Below are positions 24,000 to 37,318 of a stretch of DNA of 64,000 nt, piece after piece. The notes below the pieces were generated by a model that did not search any database, was not told the DNA's origin, and worked only from the letters and a program-made list of their open reading frames with translations. Source of the stretch: Misgurnus anguillicaudatus (Eukaryota > Chordata > Actinopteri > Cypriniformes > Cobitidae); contig NC_073357.2 of assembly GCF_027580225.2 (NCBI RefSeq), positions 43,052,001-43,116,000 of the forward strand, in the 5' to 3' direction. Every line of letters starts with the position of its first letter. Position 1 is the first letter of the stretch. A program made the translations under genes and the position numbers.

Positions 24000-26480
24000 A
24001 AAAGAAAAAAAAACAACAATCAAGAATGCATGATAATAAGGTGGCATGGCTTTGCAATCAAAATATTTCATTATATTGGAAGTCAATGGGGCAAAAATAG
24101 CCACGAACAGCCAATTAGGGGGAAAAATTAAATCTAATGCTGCACAAAAACTAAAAATGCATCAAAGCCAATGTTTTTACTAATCTTTGACCTGCCAAAG
24201 ACTGTATAAAAGGTAACAAAAAATAAATAAATCCAGCCCACAATTACTTTTATATTGAAAATCTGTTATTTTGTGTGTTTTTTCCCAAATCAGTGACAAC
24301 ATGAACTTTGCATTCAAAGAGTTAAAATCATGGAATTTTTGTGTACAAATTTGGTAGTTTTGATCAGTTCTGAGGTTGATTAACAGATTTATGCAAAAAA
24401 AAAATCTTAAATTTTTTAAAATCTTTTATAAATCTTAAATTTTTTTTACAGCCGTTTACTTTAGTGGCTGTTTTCATCCACAAACAACCCAAAAGTGTAG
24501 TAAATTTGGCCATGGTTATATTGTTGAGTTTTTGAAAAATTTCTAAGCATTTTCCCAAAATATGTGTCAATAAAAGATTTGTCACCAACAATCATTCCAT
24601 TTGCTAAAAAACATAGAAAGTTGTGGCCAAATTAAGACCCCCCCCCCAAAAAAAAATAACCCCACAGTGGCTGAAAAAGTCCCCAATAACCCATAAGAAT
24701 TAAGTTGGGAACTAAACAGCCTTACATGAAATGACTTTGTACATCTACTAAACCAAGAGGACGAAGCATGGCTGTTGCTGAAATGAGCTCTCCTCCTGTG
24801 TAAAGAAGTGGTTAAAAGAGGAAGTTGCTAGTTGCAGTAAATGACACATCTTCACCTTAACAGTGCACAGTGGCTCAGATATGACTCAAATACTGTACAA
24901 AAGAAAAAAACAAAACATACATTTTAGCTGAGAATGATAGAAATACTTATTCCTTATCCAGCACCACAGGCAAAGACGTTCATTAATTCATAATTGTCAC
25001 CACCAGGTCTCAGAATGTCCATTTATGGAATCTGCGTGTAGAGAAAAATCGAATTAGTACAATGTAAGATGAAATGCAAGGAGCTCACTATAGCACTTAC
25101 TAATTTGCAAAACCATTAATCTGCCTGCTATGATGGCAGTGTTTATTGCCATTGTTCTTGCAGTGCATACTGCACAGTATAGTGTGCATGTGTAGTATGT
25201 GTATGAAAATATAATAACTCTTAGTGAATTTTGCAGTCTGGTCTCATGCTGCGAATAATTAATATTACTACAAAAAGTAGCTTTTGCGAAAAAGGTGACA
25301 GTGTGGAGCTTGCATGATTTATATCACCCTTGCATAAATTGTGGATGATAAAACGTTGTTTACTCTAACAATTTACCCCCTACATTATTTTTCGTTCCAT
25401 CATAAAACTTCCGTAGAAATGTACAATATCTGGCCATAGCGATGATCACATCTTTAACCAGGTTGCACATCCACTGCAGTCAAAGACTAATCAAGTTGTT
25501 AGGACCTGTGAGTACTGATTGTATGCAAATTCATTCTCCCTCAGGTGAATTAAAGACAGCAGAGATAAGCTCCTCTAATCATTACAGCACATCTTACAAT
25601 CAGTGAACACATAATAGCCTAAAACCCTCTCACCCCACAGAGCCCTGCAGACTATGTAAAGAAACACTGGGAAGAATGAGAGGCTTCGGAGAGATACACC
25701 CTCAGGATTCTGTGCATTCGATCAATAAATTACTTTCACTTCTTTTCAAATTAAAATAGCAAATTTAAGTTCTGGACTCATGCAATTGTTTTACTCTGTA
25801 CTTTCTTTCAGTTCAGAAAATATTCATTTAATATAGCCTGGAGGAACACAATTTCAAGGATCTCCGTCTCGCCACAGTCAACATACACTTATGCCCTTCT
25901 AGCATGACTGACTCCAACTTGGCGATTAAACCCGTTATTACCAGATTATTAAACAAAACCCTCTGTGTATGTGTACGCTTTAAGTAACATGGTTTAGCAT
26001 TTAGTATGCATACTGTGTAGATTATACACCAATGGGCAAGCTAATTAGGATGCCATACTGTAGATCTAAATATCTGTTAAGTATGCTTAAAAAATTGAAC
26101 AACTGATTCCAGTACAGTAATGAGATAGCCCTTTATGGAGATGCAATAAGAGATGCAATAAGTATGGAAGTGAGTGCATTTTAATTATCTAGAAATGCCA
26201 TATCCATTTGTCTGTGGTTTTCTGAGAAGAAATGAAAAATTCATTGTAACAATACAAATTAACTATAATTAAACTATACTATGAAATTCTCTGTTCTAAC
26301 GACAAGCCAAAGCAACAATGCAACATGCAATGTTGTTCATGTATATGTGGTAAGAGAGAGACAGCTTTACTATTGCTCTAAGCAAGGCAAAAAGAAGTTT
26401 GTTTGGCATTTTACACGGCAGACCCTGTCCCGGGTCCAAAATGACTTATTATACTTATTATATTAAATACTCCTTTAATT
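24000..26480. other. Non-coding stretch, nothing recognised
   Basis: AT-rich sequence with short homopolymers (a cccccccc/aaaaaaa junction near 24,640). No exon-like frame with splice signals and no clear inverted repeats were found. Confidence 0.4.
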
Positions 26481-26499
26481 TTTAATGATCTGTCATGGA

Positions 26500-27200
26500 C
26501 CCAGTACCACATATGAGATACTGTTTGAAAGCTTAGAATCTCTACTTTCTGGAGATATGAAAAAAACAAAACAAAGTATTTTATATGAAAAATGTATTTT
26601 CACACCCTTTCGTAAAATAAGAATAACTTTTGAATTCGACATGATAAAGAGACCTTGCTTTTTTGGGTGTTTACTGCCTGCTGCTGGTAACAACCAGAAC
26701 TGTCTGCAGTCTGCTAGAGCACACAGAACCAGAGTTATCCACTTTCAAAGACAGTGTTTAGAACACTTTTTTTTGTTTTTTTGGTGGTCCATCATATAAA
26801 AAACAACATAACTTACAATATTTGTCACAAGCAGTAGCTTTTTATAACTTCAAAGGGTTTTCTGTAAAATGATATAAAGATATTTATGGGGACAATTCAA
26901 ATGTTTTTAGGCAGAAATTGAATACAAAAATTGTATTATTCCTCCATTCAGCTCGAATAGAATAACTTTTGCAGAGATTAGGATATAGGAAGATTTTTCC
27001 TCTGTAAACTGACATGTCTGCAGGTTGCTGAAACACCCAGGGCCATAGTTATACACTTTCAAATACAGACTTTAGAAAAAAAAAATCAAAAAACGCCTTT
27101 TTATTTTTGTGTTCATCAGAGAACTGACAACACATACCACCATGTTTAGCACTGTTTATGTAATTTCAAAGGGTTTCCTGTAAAATTATACCAAACTTTT
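26500..27200 (+). repeat. Two diverged tandem units of about 380 bp
   Basis: Blocks recur in the same order: ctgtctgcagtctgctagag / catgtctgcaggttgctgaa, agagttatccactttcaaag / tagttatacactttcaaata, and ttcaaagggttttctgtaaa / ttcaaagggtttcctgtaaa. Repeat type is unknown; substantial divergence implies age. Confidence 0.55.
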
Positions 27201-27878
27201 GTACACCTCTGCATGTGGGTATTGGAAGCTTTTGAAATTGGGTAGGCCAAATCCAGGTGGAAATCCCCCCAAAAGCCTTTGCGCTTAAGAGGTTGGTGTC
27301 ATCCATTGGTTTGAAAATTAAGCTTGAATGTTGACCATTTAAAAACAATAAGTGATTTAGTTGTGTTGATTATTCTTCTCACCCTCATGCTTTTCTAAAC
27401 CTGTTTCTTTCTGCTGTTAAACACAAAAAATATATATTTGATAAATGATGGTAACCACACAGTTGTCAGTACCCACTGACTTTCACAGACACTGACTTTC
27501 ATAGTAGGACAAACACATAGAAATCAGTAGGTACCGTCAACTGTGCTGTTACCATAATTTATCAAAATATCTTTTGTATTCAGAAAAATAAAGAAACTCA
27601 TACAGGTTTAGGTCAAAATGATAGTGAGTAAAAGATGACAGAACTTTTAGGGTGAGCCAACATCAAAATACTGTAATGTTTTAAATACTACAGCGATAAA
27701 GTTTCTTTGGAAACTGTAATGAGTTAAGGATTTGAACTCAGGTGCAGTTTATTTAAGAATACAAATAAAGAAATTTCCATTTTTCAAAGGATTTCAATGA
27801 CTGCATCTAAAAAACAACCGGTTTGCGGGTTGACAACGCAGGAAACTTCACAATGTAAACCAGCCATAATAAACAAGG

Positions 27879-28014
27879 CTCAACAAAGGACAATAGAAAC
27901 ATGAGGGTGTTATTCAAAAGAAATAATGAATAAACAAAATTATAGCCTCAACAAAGGACAACAGAAACGTGAGGGTGCTATTCAAATGAAACAATGAATA
28001 AACTAAATAATAGA
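27879..28014 (+). repeat. 68-bp tandem duplication
   Basis: Two adjacent units share ctcaacaaaggacaa, gaaac.tgagggtg and caatgaataaac with few differences. Confidence 0.75.
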
Positions 28015-29115
28015 TGTCTAAACAAACTGCCTGCATTTTTGCCACCTCAGTTAAATTATCTTAGCTGAACTTGACAACAAATTAAAAATGTTTTTCTTTG
28101 TTTAAACTTTTTCTTTATCTTACCATACAGCATGGTTTTAAGATTTGAGCAGCCACTATCAGTGGGTATTAACTGTCACCTTAGTGCTGAATAAAATACA
28201 AATTGCCACTTAAGTAGTCTACAATTGAAATCACACATTAATGCAAACTCAGCGAGACACCATTCATTCCACACAGCTGGAACTTGACTTTATCACCAGA
28301 AGGTTGATCTGGCAACTGCAAAATGTTGTTCATAGCTATTTGAACATTAATGATTTCTTGTGCATCAATACAATTAAATGTACTTTTTGTTGTGCCTTAA
28401 AAAAATTACTCAGCATACACACTGCCTGCATCACAGTATGGTATGACAACAGTTAAGACAATCTGGGCCATCAATGGGTTAATCTTACCATAGCCAGGAT
28501 AGTTACAGTATCACTCTGAGGCCATATTACAGAAAGTTTCTACACTCTGAAATATTTTGGATTAAAATTAACTTGTTTTGCATTGTTTTGAGTTTGAGAT
28601 GCTGCAATTACTAATATTAGCTGCATCTGGTGCATTTGCAGGAGGACTCGTGGCTGGGAGATTTAAACACGGTACATTACTTCAGATTAATCCCAGGTAG
28701 AAGCAGATGTTTCATCATATTAGATGTATTTCCTTCCTTACACGAAATATCCCTGCCACGTGTATTGCATTTGGCAATACTACAGTCTTTTTTCACAAAG
28801 TTTAACCAAACTTTTGAACGTTTGCTGCGGTCAGTCATAGTGCCGAGTGTAATTAACTGCGCATGTGTGTAATTATAGAAGGCTCACTGCTGTTCGCTGT
28901 GCGAGAATGAGTGAAAAATGCAGACTGATCTCATAGAAAGTCATGTTCGAGTCACAAAAGTTTTTATTAATTTATTCATGTCCATGGCACAAAATTCTGC
29001 TTTTTTTGTGCCTTGAGCACAAACGTCTTTTCCATATCACTTGCACAAATTTCTATAAATAGTTTTTTTGTGTAATTAAAAAAATATATTAATATAAGGC
29101 AATGTGTCTCGTTAT
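28015..29115. other. Non-coding stretch, nothing recognised
   Basis: No domain-bearing frame is visible. The frame at 28,630-28,872 has no recognisable motif and no convincing splice context. Confidence 0.35.
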
Positions 29116-29246
29116 GGAGCCCCTAAGGGGACATGGAGCAAAAATTAAATAAAGTTTAGTTTTGCATGCGCACGTGAAACTATCGCGTTTAGTCTTGCGT
29201 GCTCACGTGAAACTCTTTTTTTACTCCAATGTCACCTTAGGGGCTC
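29116..29246. repeat. Short fold-back with duplicated cacgtgaaact core
   Basis: Outer arms ggagcccctaaggggacat and atgtcaccttaggggctc are inverted. Two internal direct copies of gc.cacgtgaaact lie between them. Confidence 0.55.
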
Positions 29247-29356
29247 GGTAGTTCAGTAGTATATCTACTAACTACAATACCAACGTTTACAACAAACAAT
29301 TATTTATTTAAAACAAACACATTTTTTCCTCATATTAAGTTACAGCTGACTTTCAT

Positions 29357-30215
29357 TTAAAGTGGGACATTCCACAAGACTTTTTTAAAATATTAAATAA
29401 ATCTTTGTTGTCCCCAGAGTACATATCTGAAGTTTTAGCTCAAAATACCATATAGGTAATTTATTGTGACATGTTAAAATAGGCACTTTATGGGTCTGAG
29501 CAAAAATGCACCGTTTTTGTGTGTATCCCTTTAATTTCAAATGAGCTGCTCAAGTGGGCGGAGTCTCAAGCGCTCGCGCTGTAGACAAGCCATTGCATTC
29601 TCTCACGAAAGAAGTTAGTAAGAGATGTTCAGCATTATATATTTGAACAAGTTCAAAAAGTCAATCATCTGTTTTATGCATACTAAATACATGTTTATCA
29701 GCAGATGGGAAACATTGTGGAATAAAAATAAAGACTTTTAGGTCTCATGCTGCCAGTACATTTTAAACAGGCACAATGATTTTCAGCATGTTACAATAAA
29801 ATACACATCCACAAACACTCAGAAGTTTACTTGTTGACCAAACCACACAAGCACATTTAAATGATCTGTAATAAAACAACACGTTTAATGCTTAAACTTT
29901 AGAGAAACAGATCAAATGACATGTTTAAGTTTATTGTATACACATATTGAACACATTTGAGTTTCTGTCAGTCTCTCACTCTCTGTCTTTTAACTCCTCG
30001 TATTCATTTGAAACTTGAGAGAAACATTAAACAAGATATGTATGCTTATTGTGTATGATAGTGAATATGCATTCTTCTCTCACTTTGTCTCGTGCAGTGC
30101 ATTAATCCTCGTGTTCATTCATATAAACTTCAGAGAAACATATTAAACAACATACTTGAAAGCAAACCGGCGCGTTGCTCTCTCTCTCTCGTTCGTTCGC
30201 TCACTCGCTCTCTTT

Positions 30216-30275
<60 letters not shown>

Positions 30276-30680
30276 TGCACTAAGGTAAGGTTTATCCTTT
30301 AGAATGTTAATTCAATCTTTAGAAAGATTATTAAAACTACAAGTTATAAGATTGTAGGCACCCGTTTGTGTTTGAGGGAATACAAACGCGTTGTGCTGTC
30401 AGTCATTCTTTCTCTCTGTCTATCGCACTCGTGAGGCCGATCATCGTTGGATAGCACAGTTGAAGGGGTGGTATCATTAAAATAAGAGCCCCTTAATACG
30501 TCATGGGGGGAGCGAAATTTGAATGACCTATTTATTCACATGCTTGCAGAGAGAGCCTTACCAAAACAAAGTTACAGGGTTGCTATTTTTCATGTTTTCT
30601 GGGTTGGTAGAAGCAATGGGGACCCGATTATAGCACTTAAACATGGAAAAAGTCTGATTTTCATGGAATGTCCCCTTTAA
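29357..30680. mobile_element. 1.3-kb TTAA-flanked non-autonomous transposon
   Basis: The ends ttaaagtgggacattcca and tggaatgtcccctttaa are inverted and TTAA-bounded. The interior holds no transposase, but includes a CT-rich microsatellite at about 30,178-30,270. This fits the piggyBac/Kolobok TTAA class. Its right TTAA also forms part of the target duplication of the following hAT element. Confidence 0.85.
30178..30270 (+). repeat. (CT)n microsatellite
   Basis: A long ctctct run interrupted by cgttcgttcgctcactcg lies inside the TTAA element. Confidence 0.95.
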
Positions 30681-30684
30681 ATTG

Positions 30685-31875
30685 CAGAGGCGGACAGAGT
30701 ACACAGCTTCATTACTTGAGTAAGAGTAAAGTTACCCCTTGCTAAATTTTACTCAAGTACAAGTAAAAGTACTGCAGTCAGATGTCTACTCAAGTAAAAG
30801 TAAAAAGTACTTGTTTTTAAAAGTACTTGAGTATCAAGAGTACAAGAGTACATTTTTAAATTTTGCATTACTACTGCCACAGTGCACATTGAACCACGTG
30901 AGATGATTGACAGCTGTACAGCAAATGATAGAGCTCTGAGGTCAAATCTGACACGAATCAGGAAGAGGAGACACACATTTCACTCCGTTCGCTCTTTGAG
31001 CTCTTCAGATCGCATAATTCAGTGGAAAATGAATAGAAATCTTATTCTGTAAAACTAAATATTTTACTAACATGAAGACGAGAATGAATGTTTTTTTGAG
31101 TGATGATTTCTATTCAAAATAACGAACGTTACAGATTAATTATTTTGCACTCCTGGCATAAAGTAAGAAATTTATGTCACTGCAAACCAGTTTAATAACA
31201 AACAGTGGTCAAATGTCGAAGCTGGAGTCTTAAACCTGTCTTCTGATGCTGAGTTTGTCCAGATCAAGAGTGTGATGTTTTGAAGAGTAATGAATTTTGA
31301 ACAACAATAATCCGGGATCACCAGTGATCCCTGCCGCTCTCAAGGGGTTGAATTTTTGTAAGCGGTGATGAAGCTCTGTTTTGGTAAACACATCAAACAC
31401 TTACAGCGAAAACTATCACTAACTTGTTTAGAAAATTAAAATAGTCTGGCGAGGTGGAGCCACGGGTTGTCACATTCCCAGGATGGAACTGCTGTGTCTT
31501 CCTCCATTGTTTCGTCCATGGTTTCTTCTCTTATCTAAATCTGACTATTGGGACTTTGGCAGAAGCTGAAGGTGATGGCTGATAGGCTGTCCCAATCAGT
31601 GGCGCCTGCACATCCAATCACGTTTGAGAAACGGGAAACAACAAATCAAGGGTTTCTGAGATTTTTCTTTTTTCCTTTTTTTAGAAGAAGTAACGGGTAC
31701 TCACGGTTATGGATAGAATGTACTTGAGTAAAGAGTAAAATATTTGCCTCTCAAATGTACTTGAGTAAAGTCATGAGTACTCCCCAAAAATAATACTTGA
31801 GTAAAGTACAGATCCCTCAAAATTGTACTCAAGTACTGTACTCAAGTAAATGTACTCCGTTACTGTCCGGCTCTG
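30685..31875. mobile_element. Non-autonomous hAT element with perfect 8-bp TSD
   Basis: The ends cagaggcggacagagtac and gttactgtccggctctg are imperfect inverted repeats. The flanks are identical ttaaattg octamers (30,677-30,684 and 31,876-31,883). Subterminal acttgagtaaa motifs crowd both ends in opposite orientation, as in the abundant fish hAT family with these repeats. No transposase frame is present. A truncated relative is at 34,494-34,662. Confidence 0.93.
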
Positions 31876-31883
31876 TTAAATTG

Positions 31884-33370
31884 TAAAGTTAACACCATTT
31901 TTAGGATTTTTGGTCAAGTTAGGATGCTTCTGTAGTAACCCATCCATCTGTAGTTAAGATGGAATATACAGTACTGTACTGCACTTAGAACATGTTATTC
32001 TGTAATAGCTTTTGTCTTAAATGAAATCCTAACTGAAATTACCATGGTAACCAAACAGATAAGATAAGATTTTCACGTTACAATCTATCTGTAATAAACC
32101 CCCAGGTCTGCAGTGGACCACAGACCATACAATCTAGACCTTACAAACCTCATTAATACAGTCTTTTCACACTCCTGTTGCCTGGCAAGCAGTATCAGTA
32201 AAATCAAGGACTAGCTGGTGAATAATGGCTTTTAGGCCATTAGAAATGGTGAGCATGACTAATTCTCTTATTTTTCCACTGACCAGCCGAAACATGTGCC
32301 TTCTTACTTACAATAGGCTATACTGTATTCTGCACATACTCTGGACGAATGCATTTTAGGCAACTTTTAGATTCTGTACATACATATTGAGATGTATTAC
32401 AGTATATAAGTGCCACCTTGCTGGCAGGTATTTATTTAAACCATCAGTTGTTAAAGGTTAATGCTCCCACATATTGTCTAACTAACTACACACTAATTGG
32501 CCATTTGGGGGTTTGCTTTTATCTCTAGAGCATTTCTTTTATCTCCAGAGGAGTTCAAATGGCTTCATACAGCGGGGACCACTATTAGACCTGGTGTGTT
32601 TTACTGACATATACTAAATAGAGCAGGTACATATTTGCTTTTCATGATAGAGGTAATGACTAAAAAATTACTTTCTGTGTTACTGATTCATAGGAGACCA
32701 GAGGAGCATCTAATTCTATGTGTATGTGGAGCCAGATCTCCCAAAGCATTAGCTCAGTATTTTAATTCATTGTGTTTTTAGGCACGGAAGGTATATTTTT
32801 GAGCAATTTTTAAGATCTGTTTTAGCATTAATAAAATAGTGTTGAAATTAATGATGGTGTTGGGGGCAATCCTTGTTTAACAAATGTGAAATGAGGTGTT
32901 TCATAATGAGGTTTTATAAACTGAGGCACATCACGGTCCTCTTGAGCTCTATTCAGTTTGGTTTTACTCTTTACTGTTTCTGGCCAGGGCCAGCCCGTCC
33001 TACAGGTGATACAGGCGGTCGACTGGGGCCCTCCTTGTCAGGGGGGTACAAGTCCGCAACACAACATTAGCACTTTTATTACAATATACTCATGGACGTG
33101 CTGAGTCAGAAGCAACTACTATGTGCACAGAAACTAAAAAATTGTGAAAACTGCTGGAACTGTGGTATGTGGTTTAAACCTTGCCAATTTTATTTGAAGA
33201 AAAATGCAAGTGTTGTGTGAGAAGTTTTGTGTGCATGCACTAAACGCTAAACTGATTATAGCTATTATTTTTATCTGTTTGTCCTTGGCAGAAAAACAGG
33301 GCACTATTATTACCAAAGGTTAACAGAGGAATCCAAAAGGTTTGTCTACTACTTTATACTGATGTCAAAA
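31884..33370. other. Non-coding stretch, nothing recognised
   Basis: No exon with supporting splice sites and no clear transposon ends were seen between the hAT element and the minisatellite MITE. Confidence 0.4.
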
Positions 33371-33376
33371 CCCAAA

Positions 33377-34154
33377 GTTGGCCTGACGTCAATAGGAAAC
33401 GTCAAACTGATGTAAAAACTCAACGTCATACTGGCGTCAAAACCCAATGTGTACTCAGTATGACGTTGGGTTTTGAGGTCAGTTTGACATTGGGTTTTGA
33501 CATAAGTTTGACGTTGAGTGTTGACGTCAGTTTGATGTTGGGTTTTGACGTCAGTTTGACGTTGGGTTTTGAGGTCAGTTTGACGTTGGGTTTTGAGGTC
33601 AGTTTGACGTTGAATAATGAAGTCATTAAGACGTTGGGTTTTGAAGTCAGTTTGACGTTGAATAATGAAGTCAATAAGACGTTGGTTTTGACGTCAGTTT
33701 GACGTTGGGTTTTGATGTCAGTTTGACGTTGGGTTTTGACGTCAGTTTGACATTGAATAATAAAGTCAATATGACGTTGGGTTTTGACATAAGTTTGACG
33801 TTGGGTTTTGACATCTGTATGACGTTGGGTTTTGAGGTCAGATTGACGTTAAGTTTTGACATCAGTTTGATGTTGAGTTTTAACTTCAGTTTGCCATTGA
33901 GTTTTGAGGTCAGTTTGATGTTGGGTTTTGATGTCAGTTTGATGTTGGATAATGAAGTCAATATGACGTTGGGTTTTGACATCTGTATGACGTTGGGTTT
34001 TGACGTCAGTTTGATGTTGTGTTTTGCCGTCAGTTTGACGTTGAATAATTAAGTCAAAAAAGACGTTGGGTTTTAAAGTCAGTTTGATGTTGGGTTTTGA
34101 TGTCAGTATGATGTTGGGTTTTTAATGTTTCCTTGACGTCAGGCCGATTTTAAC
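33377..34154. mobile_element. MITE with an internally expanded 24-bp minisatellite
   Basis: Inverted end blocks ggcctgacgtcaataggaaac (33,380) and gtttccttgacgtcaggcc (34,128-34,145) enclose some thirty units of about 24 bp, typified by gacgttgggttttga.gtca followed by gttt. The units flip orientation near 33,450. Because 24 is a multiple of three and the unit lacks stops, long repetitive frames (period 8 residues) arise on both strands; they are artefacts. Many units contain the perfect CREB/ATF octamer tgacgtca. Confidence 0.75.
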
Positions 34155-34346
34155 ATAAAATAATATATGTTACCAGCAATAGATCATTTACAACCTTACT
34201 ATAGTGATTGTATTAACTAGCTGCTGACCAAATTTTTTGCCTCAAAAGTCCATAATTCACCTGTACAAATCATTAAACAAATCCATATTTTCAGTTTATG
34301 ATTGTTATTCCTTTGTCCTTTTTGAACTATACTAGAATCCCCCACC

Positions 34347-34482
34347 CAGTGGTGTAGTGCAGGGTATACGCAGGTATACGGGGTATACCCACCTCTTTAT
34401 TTGATGGCATGAGGTATACCCACTTCTACTGGGGGCATACATTAAGAGTATACCCACTTCTCCAGACACCACTACACCACTG
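34347..34482. mobile_element. 136-bp hAT MITE with perfect 8-bp TSD
   Basis: The ends cagtggtgtagt and actacaccactg are perfect inverted repeats. The flanks cccccacc at 34,339-34,346 and 34,483-34,490 are identical. The interior has three tatacccac blocks. Confidence 0.9.
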
Positions 34483-34493
34483 CCCCCACCTCA

Positions 34494-34662
34494 CCCCTCT
34501 GTAAAAAAGTAACTTTTACTTTGACTACAGTTAGAATGACTTACTTTTTACTTTTATTTGAGTAAATTTTTAGACCAGTAACTTTACTTGTACTCAAGTA
34601 AAATATCATTAAAGTAACTGTACTTTTACTTGAGTAGAATATTTTATAACTTTTTCCACCTC
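34494..34662. mobile_element. Truncated hAT fragment
   Basis: Contains acttgtactcaagtaaa and tacttttacttgagtag, matching the subterminal motifs of the hAT element at 30,685, and ends tttttccacctctg. The left end is imperfect. Confidence 0.6.
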
Positions 34663-34960
34663 TGGTTTTGAAGACAGTTTGACGTTGGGTTTTTGATTTC
34701 AGTATGATGTTGAGTTTTGACATCAGTTTGACGTTGGGTTTTGATGCCAGGCCGACTTTGGGGTTTGACGTCAGTTTAAAGTTGGGTTTTGACATCAGGC
34801 CGACTTTGGGTTTTGACATCAGGCCGGCATTGCATTTTGACATCAGGCCGACATTAGGTTTTGATGTGATTTCTACATTGGGATTTAATGTCAGTTTAAT
34901 AATGGGTTTTGATATCATTATGACGTTGAGTTTTGAAGCCAATATAATTTTGGGAGGAAA
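34663..34960 (+). repeat. Second block of the 24-bp minisatellite
   Basis: The unit type is that of 33,450-34,120, with more variants (caggccgactttgggtttt). It resumes directly after the hAT fragment, so the array was probably split by insertions. Confidence 0.75.
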
Positions 34961-35189
34961 ATTTTTAGAGGAAAAAATAATTTTGTTTCTAACACTTACA
35001 AGTCAATTGTCATAACCAAAATCGTGAGTGAAACTTTGAACTGTTGGTGGTGCTAGGGGGTTTGAGATAGAAACTCCAAATTTGGTGTGGTAACTATTTG
35101 ACTCTCCAAATCTGTGTGCCAAATCTCATAACTTTTTTTGTGTACTGGTGTATGGGCCCCCTGTGAGGCTTGACCTCTAATAATAATAA

Positions 35190-36938
35190 TAGATTCCTGA
35201 ATTGTTATTTCATATTTCATACCCTTTAATATTTATATATTTTTATTTTACATATAGTGAAATTCTAATAGCTGAATGTCTTAAAAAAAATTCATGTTAA
35301 GGCCAAAATTAATTAGTGACAAAATGCTCAGTAACATTTGTTAAGTGCAGGCAATTCCAAATTATGGTGCTGTAGACATCAAAGGGAGTCTGAAAAAATT
35401 GTGCTACCACACCAGCAGTGTAGCACTAAGTTGAGGATCAAAGCAATTTCAGCAGAGTGCTTAAAAGAGAGAGAGAATGTTTCTCTGATGAAGACTCTAT
35501 TGAACATTGCATCATGTTTGTGATGTTGGTTTCATGACCCAGGGCCCTTGAATAGAGGCAATGTTGATTTTTCTTAATTATAATGTAATGGGTCATCTCT
35601 GCACAAAAACACATACACCAGAATCAAAGGAATTGACATTTTTAAACCAGTATTTAAAGCTCAGCTTTAAATAAATCACCAGTTGTGTTCCCAGTGTATT
35701 TAATCCCTCTGTATGTGCAACAGAGAATCTTGCCATATATGGACTTTACATTAATGAACTCTGAAACTGTGACTTCGATCTGATTACAGCAATTCAAACG
35801 ACAAAAATGGTATAGCTTTTGCTGTCCATGACAGATCTACTTCAGTGAAGAGAGAGAAACCCATAATCTAGCAAATTAACCCCTGGAATGGGGTGGGAGG
35901 AATTTGCGGCTATCAGCAGCTGTAGGCTGTTACTCTAAACAACTTGAGGAGTAATCACAGACATCAGATGATCAGTCAGCAGAGCCAAAGTCTTACTAAA
36001 AACAAATACCAGTCAGAGGGCGTATAATGGCGACGGGCTGGAGATGATCAATGAAAACTGCTCAAGAAAGCAAGACAAGGGGAGGAACTTAAATAATGGC
36101 CATACCCAGGACAACAGGTGCAATAAGAATACTTACATATACACAAAGGCACATGCACACACAGAATCACACACATATTTTTATTCAGACATTTCACCTG
36201 ATTCTGAAACCCTGACTATCAAGCCAGTTTGATAGATATGCGTTCTTTTAGCCCCTAGAGACGAAACGGAGGTGACAGGTTCAAAAGTTTGCCATCACTA
36301 TCAGACATGCATTGTGCTTGTCAGTTTGGTAACTTCTGACTATGGGTGAGGTGAAATTGAAAATATGGAAATATGAGAACAGGAGCTGACAAAAACAGGC
36401 GTTGCTTCAATGTATCAATTTAAAAGATGTAGAAACAGGTGTAGGGAAATGCATTGGGGGTGTATGAAAATGTATATATTAAGACAAATATTCCATTAAA
36501 TATATGTAATACACAATATTGCTGACCAATAAACTGAACATGCGTTAGGGGATTTAAACAACTGCTCAGATGATGAAAGAGAAATACTGTTAAGAGAGAT
36601 TAATTGTACATTAAAAAGAAAAGCTAATATGTTAGACTGAATCCTTACAAAGGATGCTAACTCATTCCTGTTAATGAGAAATATTTGTTTTTGAGTTGTC
36701 ATTTGTTTCGAATTATATTATTAATGTGCATGTCATTTGAGAGATAAGAACAAAGGGATCGATCAAAATCATTATAGTGCTTATTTTTATACATTAGTTT
36801 ATCTGATGCCTATTTGATGCTGTAATTACAGATAATCCTCAGTTATCAGAATCTTTAGATCAGTACAATAAATGTAAACAATACACTCTGTATGTGTGCG
36901 TATTGAAGAACTATGATTTAATGATAACATTAACAAAT
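35190..36938. other. Non-coding stretch, nothing recognised
   Basis: AT-rich sequence lacking recognisable exons. The frames present are short and have no motif. It ends where the DIRS terminus begins. Confidence 0.4.
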
Positions 36939-37140
36939 GTTCCCTTTCAATACGGTTCACTTCGCATTGCGTCAGTTAGCTGACGCTATGGGGGAAACTC
37001 CTGTTTACTCCGTGACTGAAGCCTATTGGTTAACGTCTGTACAAAGTACAGACCAATGACGTTTGAACCCGCGCGCGGGAGGTGCACGTCCTTGTGTGGG
37101 CGCGGTTTAGGCGTCAGGAGCTCATTAATTTCTCCTTCAG
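36939..37140 (+). repeat. DIRS left inverted terminal repeat
   Basis: Starts gttccctttcaatacggttc and includes the inverted block tgcgtcagttagctgacgct. It is complementary to the region ending at 42,040. Confidence 0.8.
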
Positions 37141-37210
37141 CGCGAACCTCTCGCTGCTCCGAAGAAGAAGAAGCCTTACCTCGCCGTCGACAAAAGCCCT
37201 GCAGCGGAGC

Positions 37211-37318
37211 CCAGGCCTAGCGTCTTCCCTGCCCTTTCCGGCTGAGAACCGAAGACAGCAGAATCCAGGTCTAGCGTCTTCCCCTGCCGCTTTCCGGCCG
37301 AGAACCGAAGATAGCCTT
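37211..37318 (+). repeat. 54-bp direct repeat in DIRS leader region
   Basis: Two adjacent units share ccagg.ctagcgtcttccc and gagaaccgaaga. Confidence 0.7.

Noticed and set aside
33426..34052. Long repetitive frames on both strands (period 8 residues)
   Set aside because: The 24-bp minisatellite unit lacks stops in several frames; simultaneous openness on both strands marks an artefact.
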